From: Antilocapra americana
Lineage: Eukaryota; Chordata; Mammalia; Artiodactyla; Antilocapridae
Assembly (NCBI GenBank): GCA_007570785.1
Contig: ML662449.1
Location: 15,026,491 to 15,090,490, forward strand
Direction of reading: 5' to 3'
Length of the DNA: 64,000 nt
In this document: positions 24,573-36,790 of the stretch, piece by piece
Layout of the letters: every line of letters begins with the position of its first letter
Numbering within the stretch: the first letter of the stretch is position 1
Notes under the pieces: model-generated
The model's input: only the letters and a program-made list of their open reading frames with translations
Database searches by the model: none
Told to the model about the DNA's origin: nothing
Translations under genes and position numbers: made by a program

Positions 24573-24583
24573 TGACACCTGAC

Positions 24584-24700
24584 TTTTCCTGTTTGTGAAG
24601 TGGGTAAATAATACCTCTTTAATAAAATGTTTGTGAGGACTGTATGAGAATGTAAATATAAATTGAATGTGATATTTAGATTAAAATGCCTAGAATGATT
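24584..24700 (-). repeat. MIR SINE fragment, antisense
   Basis: 'gtttgtgaagtgggtaaataatacctc' and 'gtttgtgaggactgtatgag' match the antisense MIR core order. Adjoins the L1 insertion on its right. Confidence 0.55.
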
Positions 24701-25096
24701 CTTCAAAAAGTGCAATTGCCTCCTAAATATTAATCTTAATAACCCATCCTTTTCATTTTTAATTGAATTCATAATTATTTTTTCCCTCTATTCCATTGGG
24801 AAACTGAAAAAATATGAGACAGTATTCAACTGTAATTTGAAAGATGCAGAAAAGAAACACCTAGTAGTGTTGAGCATTCATGGTACTAGTAGTTTAGCTA
24901 GGACAATGAGCCATACTGAAAGTTACAATCAAGCCTTTCTTCACTTCCTGTGATAGTGCAGTCAGGTGGCAAAAATAAGCTCCAGCTTTCTTAAGATTTG
25001 CCACACTAAACCTTATCACTGCCTATGATTAAGCTAGATCATTTACAAATCAGATTTTTGCCTGGAGTTGGACTTCTCAGTTCTTTCTGTGGATGC
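24701..25096. other. Unannotated noncoding stretch
   Basis: Nothing recognised. Confidence 0.55.
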
Positions 25097-25623
25097 AAAA
25101 TTGGAAAGCAAGGGAATTTCAAGATGGCTGAGCAAGCAGTAGGAGGATATAGATAGTATCTCTCTCCATGAATGCATCAGGAATACATCTAGAGATGCAA
25201 CAGTTACCACAGAACACCAAATGAATACTATTAGAAAACCTTGAGCACTGGAAAGTACTGTAAAGATCCCTGCATAATGGGTCTCTGAGGACAATTTTTC
25301 TCCCTTTTGGTTTGTTTATTGATTTTTTCCTTTTTTTTAAAAAAAATCATTTTTGTCCATTTTTTAAATTCTCTTTGCTTTACTCTTTCACTGGTACTCT
25401 GCTTTGGTTTTTGGTTTGTTTGCTTTGTGTTTTCTTTGGAATTTTTTTAATTGTTTGATTTTGTTTTTAGATTCATTTGTTTATCTTGTTGGTATCTTGG
25501 TTTTTGTTTCCATTGGTATTTGTTTTCTTGACTTTTGTGTGTGATGTGTGTGTGTTTCTTTGCTTTTTCTGGTTTGTTTATTTGATTTTGCTTTTACCAT
25601 TTGTCTGGGGTTTTGTTTAACTT

Positions 25624-27204
25624 TTTAAAATTTTACTTTATTCTTAATTGGAGAATAATTGCTTTACAAATTGTGATGGTTTCTGCCATNNNNNNNNNNC
25701 TTAATTGGAGAATAATTGCTTTACAAATTGTGATGGTTTCTGCCATACATCAACATGAGTCAGCCATAGGTATACATATGTCCCTTTCCTCTTGGACCTT
25801 CTTCTTGCCTACCTCCCCATCTTAACCCCCTAGGTTGTCACAGGTCAGATTTTGGGTTCTTTGCATCATACAGCAAATTCTCACTAGCTCTCTGTTTTAC
25901 ATATGGTAAAGTATATGTTTCAATGCTACTTTCTCAAATAATCCCACCATCTCCTTTCCCCACTGTATACAATGTATGTCTGCATCTCCTCTGCTGACCT
26001 ACAAATAGGATCATTAGTACCATCTTTCTAGTTTCCATATATATGCCTCAATATACAATATTTGCCTTTATTTTTCTGACTTAATTCACTCTAGGTTCAT
26101 CTATCTCATCAGAACTTACTCAAATATATTCCTTTTTATAACTGAGTAATATTCCATTGTATATATGTATTACAACTTCTTTATCCATTGATTTGTTAAT
26201 GGGCATCTAGGTTGCTTCTATGTCTAGCTATTGTAAATAGTGCTGCAATGAATACTGGGATACATGTGTCTTTTCAACTCTGGTTTCCTCAGGGTGTATG
26301 ACCAGTAGTGAGATTGCTGGATCATAGGGTAGTTTTATTCTTGGGTTTTAAAGGAATCTCCATACTGTTCTTCATAGTAGCTGTATCCATTTGCATTCCC
26401 AGCAAAGAGATAGTCTTTTGCAAGGGGGTGCCCTTTGCTGCATATCTTCTCCAGAATTCATTGTTTATTAACAGTTTGATGATGGCCATTCTGACAACTG
26501 TGAGATGATCCCTACTTGTAGTTTTGATTTTCATTGCTCTAATTATGAGTGGTGTTGAGCACCTTTCCATGTGTTTAATTAGCCATCTGTATGTCTTCTT
26601 TGGAGAAATGTCTGTTTAGGACAGACATTCTTCTTTGGGGAAATGTCTTCTGACCACTTTTTGACTGGGTTGTTTGTTTTTCAGATATTGAGCTGGATGT
26701 GTAGTTTGTATATTTTGGAGATTAATCCTTTGTTATTTATTTCATTTGCTATCTGACTCTTTACATAGAAAACCCTAAAAATGCCACCATAAAATGACTA
26801 GAGCTAATCAATGAATCTAGTAAAGCCACAGGATATAAAAGTAATACACAAAAATTCCTTGCATTCCTATACACTAAGAATGAAAAGTCAGAAAGAGAAA
26901 TTAAGGAAACCACTTCAGATAAAGGGAAATTATTCTTTTTGCTATATATTATATATAGCTATATTAATGTTTAGGAATAAATTTACCTAAATAGAAAAAA
27001 TACCTGTATGGAGAAAACTATAAGACAATGATGAAAGAAATAAAAGATGACACAAACAGATGGAGAGATATACCATGTTCTAAGATTGGAAGAATTAATA
27101 TTGTGAAAATGAATATACTTCTCAATGGAATCTATAGATTCAATGCAAACCCTATAAAATTACCAATGGCATTTTCCACAGAATTAGAAAAATTAATTCC
27201 ATAA
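25624..27204 (-). mobile_element. Twin-primed (5'-inverted) L1 nested in an older L1
   Basis: 25624 to about 26752 is antisense L1 3' end (poly-T, 3' UTR, ORF2 C-terminus). From about 26752 to 27204 the sequence switches to sense ORF2 RT (from the residues just after FADD, 'ctttacatagaaaaccctaaa', to just before the 'FVW' codons). Flanked by a perfect duplication TTTGTTTAACTT at 25612-25623 and 27205-27216. The order (low L1 coordinate at the junction, high coordinate at the outer edge) is what twin priming predicts. It contains a 10-N gap. Confidence 0.93.
25643..25746. repeat. 47-bp direct duplication across a 10-N gap
   Basis: 25643-25689 and 25700-25746 are identical over 47 bp and are separated only by ten N (25690-25699). 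The L1 consensus order contains this segment once. This is the signature of overlapping contig ends that were not merged. Confidence 0.97.
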
Positions 27205-30200
27205 TTTGTTTAACTTAAAAAAAAATCATCTTTATTGCCATGCCTAGAGGCTTTCATGGTGTTGGTTCCCCACACAGAAGTTTGGCCTGAAGCTCATGGG
27301 GTGGGAGCAAAGTGTTCAAGAAGCTGGAAGTCCCAGCCCAGAGGAATACTAATTTATGAGTGCTCTCATGGAGGCCTCTACTTCAAATTCAAGACCCAGT
27401 TCAATCCAGCTACCTGCAAGCCCCAGTGCTGGACACCTCACACCAAACAACAAACAAGACAGGAATGCATAAGTACTCATCAGTAGACAGGCTATCTAAA
27501 GTCATACTAAGCTCACAGACATGCCAATACACATCAGCTGGCACAGCCCTGCCCATCAGAAGGAAAAAAACTCAGCTCCACCCACCAGAAAACTAATACC
27601 AATCCCTCCTCCCAGGAAGCCTATACAAGCCACTGGACCAGTCTCACCCACCAGGGGCAGAGAGCAGAATCAAGCGGAACTACAATCTTACAATCTGTGG
27701 AAACAAGACCACAAACACAGTTAAACAAAATGAGAAGACAGAAAAAATATGTATCAGATGAAGGATCAAGTTAAAAATCCACATGGCCAAATAAATGAAG
27801 AGGGAAAAGGCAATCTACCTGAAAAATAATTCAGAGTAATGATAGTAAAGATGATCCAAAGTCTCAGAAATAGAATGATGGCACCGATTGAGAAGATACA
27901 AGAAAAGTTTAACAACAACTTAGAAGAATTCAAAGACAATCAGTGATGAATATCACAATAATTGATATGAAAAATATACTGGAAGGAATCAATTGCAGAA
28001 TAACTGCGGAAGAAGAACAGGTAAATGAGTTGGAGGAAAGAATAGTGGAAATAACCAAAGTAGAGCAGAATAAATAAAAAAGAAATGAGGACAGTCTCAG
28101 AGACCTTTTGGACAATATTAAATGCACCAACATTTGAATTATAGGGGTCACAGAAGAAGAAGAGAAAGTTTCTGTGATAAAATACGAAGACATTATAGTT
28201 AAATTTCCCTAACATGGGAAAGGAAGTAGTCAGTCAAGTCCAGGAAGCACAGAGAAACTTATACAGGGTAAATTCAAAAAAGAAAAATGCCAAGATACAT
28301 ATTAATCAAACTAACAAAAACAGCAAGAGATAAGCAACAAATAGCATACAACGGAATCCCCCAAAGGTTAACAGCTGATCTTTTGGCAGAAACTCCATAG
28401 GCCAGAAGGGAGTTGCAGGATATACTTAAACTGATGAAAGGGAAAACCTACAACCTACAAATATTACACTCCCCAGCAAGAATCTCATTTAGATTTGATG
28501 AAGGAAATCAAAAGCTTTACAGATAAGCAAAAGTTAAGAAAATTCAGCATCACTAAACCAACTTTACAACAAATGCTGAAGGATCTTCTCCTGGCAGGAA
28601 ACACAAGAGACAGAAAAGACCTACAAGGACAATCTCAATTAAGAAAATGGTGATAGGAACATACATCTAGATAACTATCTTAAAAGTAAATGGATTAAAT
28701 GCCCCAACCAAAAGACAGACTGGCCGAATGGTTACAAAAATAAGACTTGTATATATGCTTACTACATACAGATTGAAAGTGAGGAGTTGGAAAAAGATAT
28801 TACATGCAAATATAAATTAAAAGAAAGTTGGAGTAGAAATACTCATATCACATGAAATACAGTTTAAAACAAAGACTATTGCAAAAGACAAGGAAGGACA
28901 CTATATAATGATCAAGAGATCAATACAAAAAGAAGACATAACAGTTGAAAATATTTATGCACCCAACATACAAGCAGCTCAATACATAAGGCAGATGCTA
29001 ACAGGCATACAAAGGGAAATTCGCAGTAGCACATTAATAATAATGGACCTTAAGATCCCACATACATTAATGGATAGATCTTCCAGACAGAAAGTCAAAA
29101 AAGAAACACAAACCTTAAATGGCACATTAGATCAAATAGTCCTAATTGATATTTATAAGACATGCCTTCTGAAAGCAGTAGAATACACTTTCTTAAGTGT
29201 ACATGGAGCATTCTCAAGAATACATCACACCTTTGGTCACAAATTAAGCCTCAATAAATTTAAGAAAATTGAAATCACATCAAGCACCTGTTAGGGCCAC
29301 ACAATGTTATGACATTAGATAGCAATTGTAGGAATAAAACTGGAAAAAACAGACATACGGAGGCTAAACAATGTACTACTAAATAACTAAGAGGTCACTA
29401 GAAACTACCTAGAAAAAGTGACGATGAAAACATAATGACCCTAAACCTATGGAATGCAACAAAAACCATTCTAAGTTTATAGTAATACAACCCTACCTCA
29501 TTAAATAAGAAAACTCTCACTCAACTAAACATTACACTTGAACCAATTAGAGAAAGAAGGGGAAAAAATAACTTAGTAGAAGGAAAGAAATCATAGTAAC
29601 TAGAACAGAATTAAATGGAACAGAAATAAATGAAAAAGAAATGAAGAAAACAATAGCTGGGATCCATGCAATGAAATCTGGTTCTTTGAGAAGATAATTG
29701 AAATTGATAAACTATCAGCCAGATTCCTCAAGAGAAAAAGGGAGAAGATGGAAATCAGAAAAATAGAAATGAAAAAAGTTATAACAGACCCTGTAGAAAC
29801 ACAAAAGATCATAAAAGATGACTATGAGCAACCATAAGCCAATAAACTGGAGAACCTGGAAAAAAAATAGACTAAGTCTTAGAAAACCATCATTTGAAAA
29901 GACACATGTATCTCAGTGTTAATTGCAGCACTATTTACAATATCCAGGTCACTGAGGCAACCTAAATGTTCATTGACATATGAATGGATAAAGATGTGGT
30001 GCATATATACAATGGAATATTACTCAGCCATACAAAGAAAGAAAATTGGGTCATTTGTAGTGAAGTGGATGGACCTAGAGTCTCGTGTGGAGTGAAGTTT
30101 TTCAGGAAGCAAAAGAAACATTATATATTAACACTTACATATGAAATCTAGAAAAATGGTAGAGATTGACCTATTTGTGGGGCAGTAATATAGATGCAGA

Positions 30201-30436
30201 TGTAGGGAATGGACATATGGACACAGCATGGGAACAGGAAGTTGGGTTGAATTGGGAGAGTAGCATTGACATATATACACTGCCATATGCAAAATACAGA
30301 GCTGGTGGAAAGCTATTGTATAGCACAGGGAGCTCAGCTTGGTGCTCTGTGATGGCCTAGAGGGGTGGGATGGGAGGAGGAAGGCTCTCGAGGGAGGGGG
30401 AATGTGTATACATATAGCTGATTCGTGGAAGAGAAA

Positions 30437-30540
30437 ATAGTATTCCACTCCAGTATTCTTACCTGGAAAATTCCATGGACAGAAGAGGCTGGTGGGCTAC
30501 AGTCAATGGGATCACAGTCAGACATAACTAAGCATGAAGG
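30437..30540 (+). mobile_element. Bov-tA type SINE 3' fragment
   Basis: 'ccactccagtattcttacctgg' through 'agtcaatgggatcacagtc'. It interrupts the L1 3' UTR: 'atagctgattc' before it is picked up again by 'acctgattcac' after it. Confidence 0.85.
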
Positions 30541-30867
30541 CATGTACCTGATTCACTTTTTGTACAGCGGAAACTAACAGAACCTTGTGAAGCAATTACA
30601 CACCAAGAAAAAAAGAGGAAAAAATTGGAAAGCATCTCACTCACATTAGACAAATACATATGTGCTAGAGAAAAAGCCTTTGCATTTCAAAATTGCAAGG
30701 TAGATATAAAGGACTTCAGAAAAAAATGAATGTGTCCAGTTTGGGGGTAATATTTAAATAGATTGTGGCACATCCACATAACAATATGTTAAGTAATAGA
30801 TATAAGGGTGTTTTCAAGAATAGTTAATGAAAATATTTGCAGTATAATATGAAATAAAGAATGTAGA

Positions 30868-30911
30868 GTCATTCTAGTCTGTCATTCTAGTAGTCTAGTC
30901 ATTCTAGTCTG
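30868..30911. repeat. Short imperfect tandem repeat
   Basis: 'gtcattctagtctg' at 30868-30881 and 30898-30911, with a partial copy between them. Confidence 0.85.
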
Positions 30912-30984
30912 AATCTAGTATAGAGTCAGAACCCAATTTATAGATATATCTATGTATGTGTAGGTATAGCCTTGAGAAACATGT

Positions 30985-31120
30985 GTGCATCTGTGTATGT
31001 TCAGTCACTCAGTCATGTCTGACTCTTTGTGACACTATGGACTGTAGCCTGCCAGGTTCCTCTGTCCATGGGATTTTCTCAGCAAAAATATGAGTGGATA
31101 GCCATTTACTCCTCCAGAGT
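30985..31120 (-). mobile_element. Bov-tA type SINE fragment, antisense
   Basis: 'tcagtcactcagtcatgtctgac' to 'ttactcctccagag'. The tRNA-derived head is missing on the right side. Confidence 0.88.
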
Positions 31121-32796
31121 ATTTTTATCTAATGTTAAATGTAGCTATTTATGGATAATTGGATTATGAAAAGAAGTTTTGTAACTTCATGAGATTTAAC
31201 AACTTCTCAATAATGATCATGTATAACATATTTATTAAATATATTATTATATGGGCAAGTATTAAAACTTTGAAGTTATGGTGTCTTAGCAAGGAAAAAA
31301 GATGCTGAGAAGTCTGCAGTGATGTACTTGTTAGCACTCTCAGCACAGCAGATGGAGCAGATGAAAGTAAAAGAAGTCCCAGGTGTGAAAAACAAAATTC
31401 ACTGGAACCTACCTCTCCATGAAACTTATGCCTGCTTCTTTGTTGAGCTTTTAGCTCTTTTTCTTGTGTGTGTATAAAAATACTGTACTAATTTATTAAT
31501 ATATTGATTAAGTAAAGTAAACATGAATTGACTTATAACAAATCATATTTGGAAGGACATGGGGGAAGAAAGCACTTTTTAAGATTAAAAAGTGGAATTA
31601 TGACTGTTAATGACGACCCAACCACTTCTTTACTCCCTTCATATTTAATCCTAGACCTTAAGCTGTCTTCCTTCTTCAGGGGTGTGTGTGCAGTTGAGTA
31701 GCCTCCTGATTCTCTGGGTGCCCACGAGAGAGGCTTGATCTCACTGTCTTTATGTAAATGTAACACCTGCCATTTCCATTGTGATGCATGCCATTGACAG
31801 ACAAGGGGACTTGAGGTCATCACCACATTTTTTCTATTTTGCATCATGTTGACAACTTAAATTGCCCCCTAACAGCACAATCCTTCCATGACTTTTTGAC
31901 TTTATAAAGATTTGTTTCAGAGGATTAAGAATTCTTCATCTTGGTCTCACCCTTTCCTAATCAGTGGTCTTGTTCTTAACATTCAAATTTTATTTTCCTC
32001 AAGAAATTCAAAGACTGAATTAGTCATTTAACAAGAGGAACAGATCCTGAAGTAACAAAGGACTACACAGATTTTTTCCTGAAAAGTTGATGGATAACTG
32101 ATGGCATTAATTCTGTTTCTTTTCAGAATGATTCTTTGCCCACATGGCTGTTTCCTTCCTATTCAAAATAATCCAAAACAGAAGCAAGTAAGTTTCAGAA
32201 TTACTGGAAGCTCAGCTTGTAATCACTGAGCAAGTTAATCAAGAGAACACATTTATCACATTTATATCAATATGAATATAATTTTTTAAAACAAATTCCA
32301 TGTGTAATGAATGTAGACAACCATGTACTCATTGACAAAGGCCAGAAGGTTGGATAGCTCTTTTTTTTTTTTTTTCCAAAATTGCCTTTAACCTTACTAA
32401 GCCACTGTTTTCTCATTTAGATAGAGATAGAATAATGGAACTTTTTATATTTTGAAAGCTTGATTACATACCTCATTTCATTCAGACAAGAGGAGAAATT
32501 GGTGCCAAGCTCCAACGTATTTTAGAAGAGTAGGCTACCTCATAGATACAAGGTTATAGTGGAGTCTCATGCTATGAAGATAGGTGGAATGTAATGTTTT
32601 CAGTGAAAGAAATAAAGTATACATGGTCATGAAGTAAGCAACTTGTGTTCTTTTGATTGTTTCTTTGATTTGCCTTGAACCCCATTATCTCTGCAGAATG
32701 TGGTAGGCAGCCTTCTACTGTGTTTGTAACATCCCTGCCTTTGGGAAGTCACACAGGAGTCAGGATAAAGACTAACAGAAATAAGACTCTGCTTAC
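31121..32796. other. Unannotated noncoding stretch
   Basis: No gene or family-level repeat recognised. A T-run lies at about 32361-32376. The 31533-31847 minus frame is only 104 codons, with no recognisable domain and no start or splice context, so I do not call it. Confidence 0.55.
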
Positions 32797-32804
32797 CTGT
32801 CCTG

Positions 32805-35800
32805 CAGGAGTGGCGGCTGCATGGCACAGAAGCAGTGGAGAGGACATACCCCATGTTCAAGATCAGGAGTGGATGCCGAGAGGAGACACCCCACGTCCAG
32901 GTAAGGAGCAGTGGCTCCACTTTGCTGGAGCAGCCATGAAGAGATACCCCACATCCAAGGTAAGAGAAACTCAAGTAAGATGGTAGGCACTGAGAGAGGG
33001 CATCAGAGGGCAGACAGACTGAAACCACAATCACAGGAAACTAGCCAATCTAATCACATGGATTACAGCCTTGTCTAACTCAGAGAAACTAAGCCATGCT
33101 GTATGGGGCCACCCAAGATGAATGGGTCATGGTGGAGAGGTCTGACAGAGTGTGATCCACTGGAGAAGGGAATGGCAAACCACTTCAGTATTCTTGCCTT
33201 GAGAACACCATGAACAGTATGAAAAGGCAAAAAGATAGGACACTAAAAGATGAACTCCCCAGGTCGGTAGGTGCCCAATATGCTACTGGAGATTAGTGGA
33301 GAAATAACTCCAGAAAGAAAGAAGGGATGGAGCCAAAGCAAAAAAACCCAGTTGTGGATGTGATGGTGATAGAAGCAAGGTCTGATGCTGTAAAGAGCAA
33401 TATTGCATAGGAACCTGGAATGTCAGGTCCATGAATCAAGGCAAATTGGAAGTGGTCAAAAAGGAGATGGCAAGAGTGAATGTCAACATTCTAGGAATCA
33501 GTCAACTAAGATGGACAGGAATGGGTGAATTTAACTCAGATGAGCATTATATCTACTACTGTGGGCAGGAATCCCTTAGAAGAAATGGAGTAGTCATCAT
33601 AGTAAACAGAGTCTGAAATGCAGTACTTAGATGCAATCTCAAAAATGTAAAGAATGATCTCTGTTCATTTCCAAGGCAAACCATTCAATATCGTAGCAAT
33701 CCAAGTCTATGCCCTGACCAGCAATGCTGAAGAAGCTGAAGTTGAATGGCTCTATGAAGACCTATAACACCTTCTAGAACTAACACCCAAAAAAGATGTT
33801 CTTTTCATTATAGGGGACTGGAATGCAAAAGTAGGAAGTCAAGAAATACCTGGAGTAACAGGCAAATTTGGCCTTGGAGTACAGAATGAAGCAGGGCAAA
33901 GGCTAATAGAGTTCTGCCAAGAGAATGCACTGGTCATAGCAAACACTCTCTTCCAACAACACAAGAGAAGACTCCACACATGGACATCACCAGATGACCA
34001 ACACTGAAATCAGATTGATTATATTCTTTGCAGCCAAAGATGGAGACACTCTATACAGTCAGCAAAAACAAGACCAGGAGCTGACTGTGGCTCAGATCAT
34101 GAACTCCTTATTGCCAAATTCAGACTTAGATTGAAGAAAGTGGGGAAAACCACTAGACCAATCAGGTATGACCTAAATCAAATCCCTTATGATTATACAG
34201 TGGAAGTGAAAAGTAGATTTAAGGGACCAGATCTGATAGACTGAGTGTCTGATGAACTATGGATGGAGGTTCATGACATAGTACAGCAGACAGGAATCAA
34301 GACCATTCCCAAGAAAAAGAAATGCAAAAAAGCAAAATGGCTGTCTGAGGAGGCCTTACAAATAGCTGTGAAAAGAAGAGAGCCAAAAGCAAAGGAGAAA
34401 AGGAAAGATAGATCCATTTGAATGCAGAGTTCCAAAGAATAACAAGGTGAGAGAAGAAAGCCTTCCTCAGCCATCAATGCAAAGAAATAGAGGAAAAGAA
34501 TAGAATGGGAAAGACTAGAGATTTCCTCAAGAAAATTAGAGATATCAAGGGAACATTTCATGCAAAGATTGGCTCAATAAAGGACAGAAATAGTAGGGAC
34601 TTAACAGAAGCAGAAGATATTAAGAAGAGGTGGCAAAAATACACAAAAGAACTGTACAAAAAGATCATCATGATCCAGATAATCATGATGGTGTGATCAC
34701 TCACCCAGAGCCAGACATCCTGGAATGTGAAGTCAAGTGGGCCTTAGGAAGCATCACTATGAACAAAGCTAGTGGAGGTGATGGAATTCCAGTTGAACTA
34801 TTTCAAATCCTAAAAGATGATACTGTGAAAGTGCTGCACTAACTATGTCAGCAAATTTGGAAAACTCAGCCATGGCCACAGGACTGGAAAAGGTCAGTAT
34901 TCATTCCAATTCCAAAGAAAGGCAATGCCAAAGGATGCTCAAACTACCACACAATTGCACTCAACTCACGTGCTAGTAAAGTAACGCTCAAAATTCTCCA
35001 AGTCAGGCTTCAGCAATACATGAACTGTAAACTTCCAGATGTTCAAGCTGGTTTTAGAAAAGGCAGAGGAACCATAGCTCAAATTGCCAATGTCTTCTGG
35101 ATCATCAAGAAAGCAAGAGAGTTCCAGAAAAGCATCTATTTCTTCTTTATTGACTATGTCAAAACCTTTGACTGTGTGGATCACAATAAACTGTGGAAAA
35201 TTCTTCAAGAGATGGGAATACCAGACCACCTGACTTGCCTCTTCCTGCAGGTCAGGAAGCAACAGTTAGAACCGGACATGGAACAACAGACTGGTTCCAA
35301 ATAGGAAAAGGAGTATGGCAAGGCTGTATATTGTCACCCTGCTTATTTAACTTATATGCAGAGTACATCGTGAGAAACGCTGGGCTAGAAGAAGCACAAG
35401 CTGAATCAAGATTGCCAGGAGAAATAACAATAACCTCAGATATGCAGATGACACCACTCTTATGGCAGAAAGTGAAGAACAACTAGAGAGCCTTTTGATG
35501 AAAGTGAAAGAGTGAAGTGAATAAGTTGGCTTAAAGCTCAACATTCCGAAAACAAAGATCATGACATCTGGTCCCATCACTTCATGGCAAATAGATGGGG
35601 ATACAGTGGAAACAGTGGCTGACTTTATTTTTCTGTTCTCCGAAATCACCGCAGATGGTGACTGCAGCCATGAAATTAAAAGACGCTTACTCTTTGCAAG
35701 GAAAGTTATGACCAATCTAGACAGCATATTAGAAAGCAGAGACATTACTTTGTCAACAAAGATCTGTCAAGTCAAGGCTATGGTTTTTCCAGTGGTCATG

Positions 35801-36227
35801 TATGGATGTGAGAGTTGGACTATAAAGAAACCTGAGCGCCGAAGAATTGATGCTTTTGAAGTGTGGTGTTGGAGAAGTCTCTTGTGAGTTCCTTGGACTG
35901 CAAGGAGATCCCAACAAGTCCATCCTAAAGGAGATCAGTCCTGGGTGTTCATTGGAAGGACTTGTGTTGAAACTGAAACTCCAATACTTTGGGCACCTGA
36001 TGCGAAGAGCTGACTCATTTGAAAAGACCCTGATGCTGGGAAAGACTGAGGGCAGGAGGAGAAGGGGACGACAGAGGATGAGATGGTTGGATGGCATCAC
36101 TGACTCAATGGACATGAATTTGGGTAAACTCCAGGAATTGTTGATGGATAGGGAGGCCTGGGGTGCTGTGGTTCATGGGGTCGCAAAGAGTCGGACACGA
36201 CTGAGAAACTGAACTGAAGTGGACTAT
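32805..36227 (+). mobile_element. Near full-length BovB LINE
   Basis: About 3.4 kb. The 5' UTR includes several related blocks of the type 'gagataccccacatccaagg' (32850-32970). The endonuclease region starts near 33400 (NILGISQLRWTGMGEFNSD, 33431-33616), the linker is near 34505-34700 and RT near 34730-35480 (ASGGDGIPVELFQ; FIDYVKTFDCVDH at about 35150). A TATGCAGATGAC (YADD) codon run is at 35441-35452 but out of frame with the upstream block. The C-terminal block is 35561-35887. The 3' end is 'ggacacgactgagaaactgaa'. Many frameshifts and stops, so inactive. A possible short TSD CTGTCCTG lies at 32797-32804 and 36228-36235. Confidence 0.93.
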
Positions 36228-36399
36228 CTGTCCTGACTCCTCTCTAAGCCAAAAGGCAAGAATATTTCTTAGATCCTCTAGTATGTGAGCAAGCATGTTT
36301 ACTTAGAAAGAAGATGAGGTAGAGTTTAGAAGGTAAAAGCCAGCTATCAATTGATCAGTTTCTTATCTTTCTAACTCATTTAGCTCCAGGGTGAGTGAG

Positions 36400-36598
36400 T
36401 TAAAATTCTGTTTCTGTCATTCCTAGCAGTGTGATATGGTTACAGTTAAAACTATCCTTACCATCAGTTTCCTCATGTGTTAAATGAGGCTACTACTTAG
36501 AACTTCCCTCAGAGTGTTGCAGAGATGATTAAATTAGTCAGCACATGCCAAGGAGGGCCTAATATGTGCTGTGTACTGGATATGTTTGTCTTTATCAT
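36400..36598 (-). repeat. MIR SINE, antisense
   Basis: 'catcagtttcctcatgtgttaaatgaggc' and 'cagagatgattaaattagtcagcacatg' follow the antisense MIR core and flank in order. Diverged. A SINE sits directly to the right. Confidence 0.7.
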
Positions 36599-36599
36599 T

Positions 36600-36790
36600 C
36601 TCGCACAGACGGTAAAGCGTTTGCCCGCAATGCCAGAGACCCGCGTTCAATCCCTGGCTCAGGGAGATCCCTGGAGAAGGAAATGGCAACCTACTCCACT
36701 ACTCTTGCCTGGAAAATTCCATGGACTGAGGAGCCTGGTAGGCTATAGTCCATGGGGTAGCAAGGAGTCAGACACGACTGACTTTCACTT
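36600..36790 (+). mobile_element. Bov-tA type SINE
   Basis: 'cagacggtaaagcgtttgcc', 'cgcgttcaatccctggc', 'ggaaatggcaacctactcc' and 'gagtcagacacgactgac' in canonical order. Several CpGs are retained, suggesting a younger subfamily. Confidence 0.93.

Larger units (their letters stand above)
25111..30620 (+). mobile_element. Older L1 with 14-bp TSD and nested insertions
   Basis: The 5' UTR starts near 'atttcaagatggctgagcaa', is interrupted at 25612-27216 by a twin-primed L1, and resumes at about 27235. ORF1 remnants follow at about 27740-28590 and ORF2 endonuclease at about 28640-29870 (for example 28908-29294, with NIYAPN but the GDFN motif decayed to MDLK). At about 29885 the sequence jumps to the ORF2 C-terminus, so the RT is deleted. 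The 3' UTR runs to an A-rich tail. Perfect flanking duplication AAAATTGGAAAGCA at 25097-25110 and 30621-30634. A SINE fragment sits in the 3' UTR. Dead element. Confidence 0.92.

Noticed and set aside
32675..33034. Small protein genes in the 103-135 codon frames
   Set aside because: Overlapping frames on both strands over the BovB 5' UTR; no domain, and repeat-derived composition.
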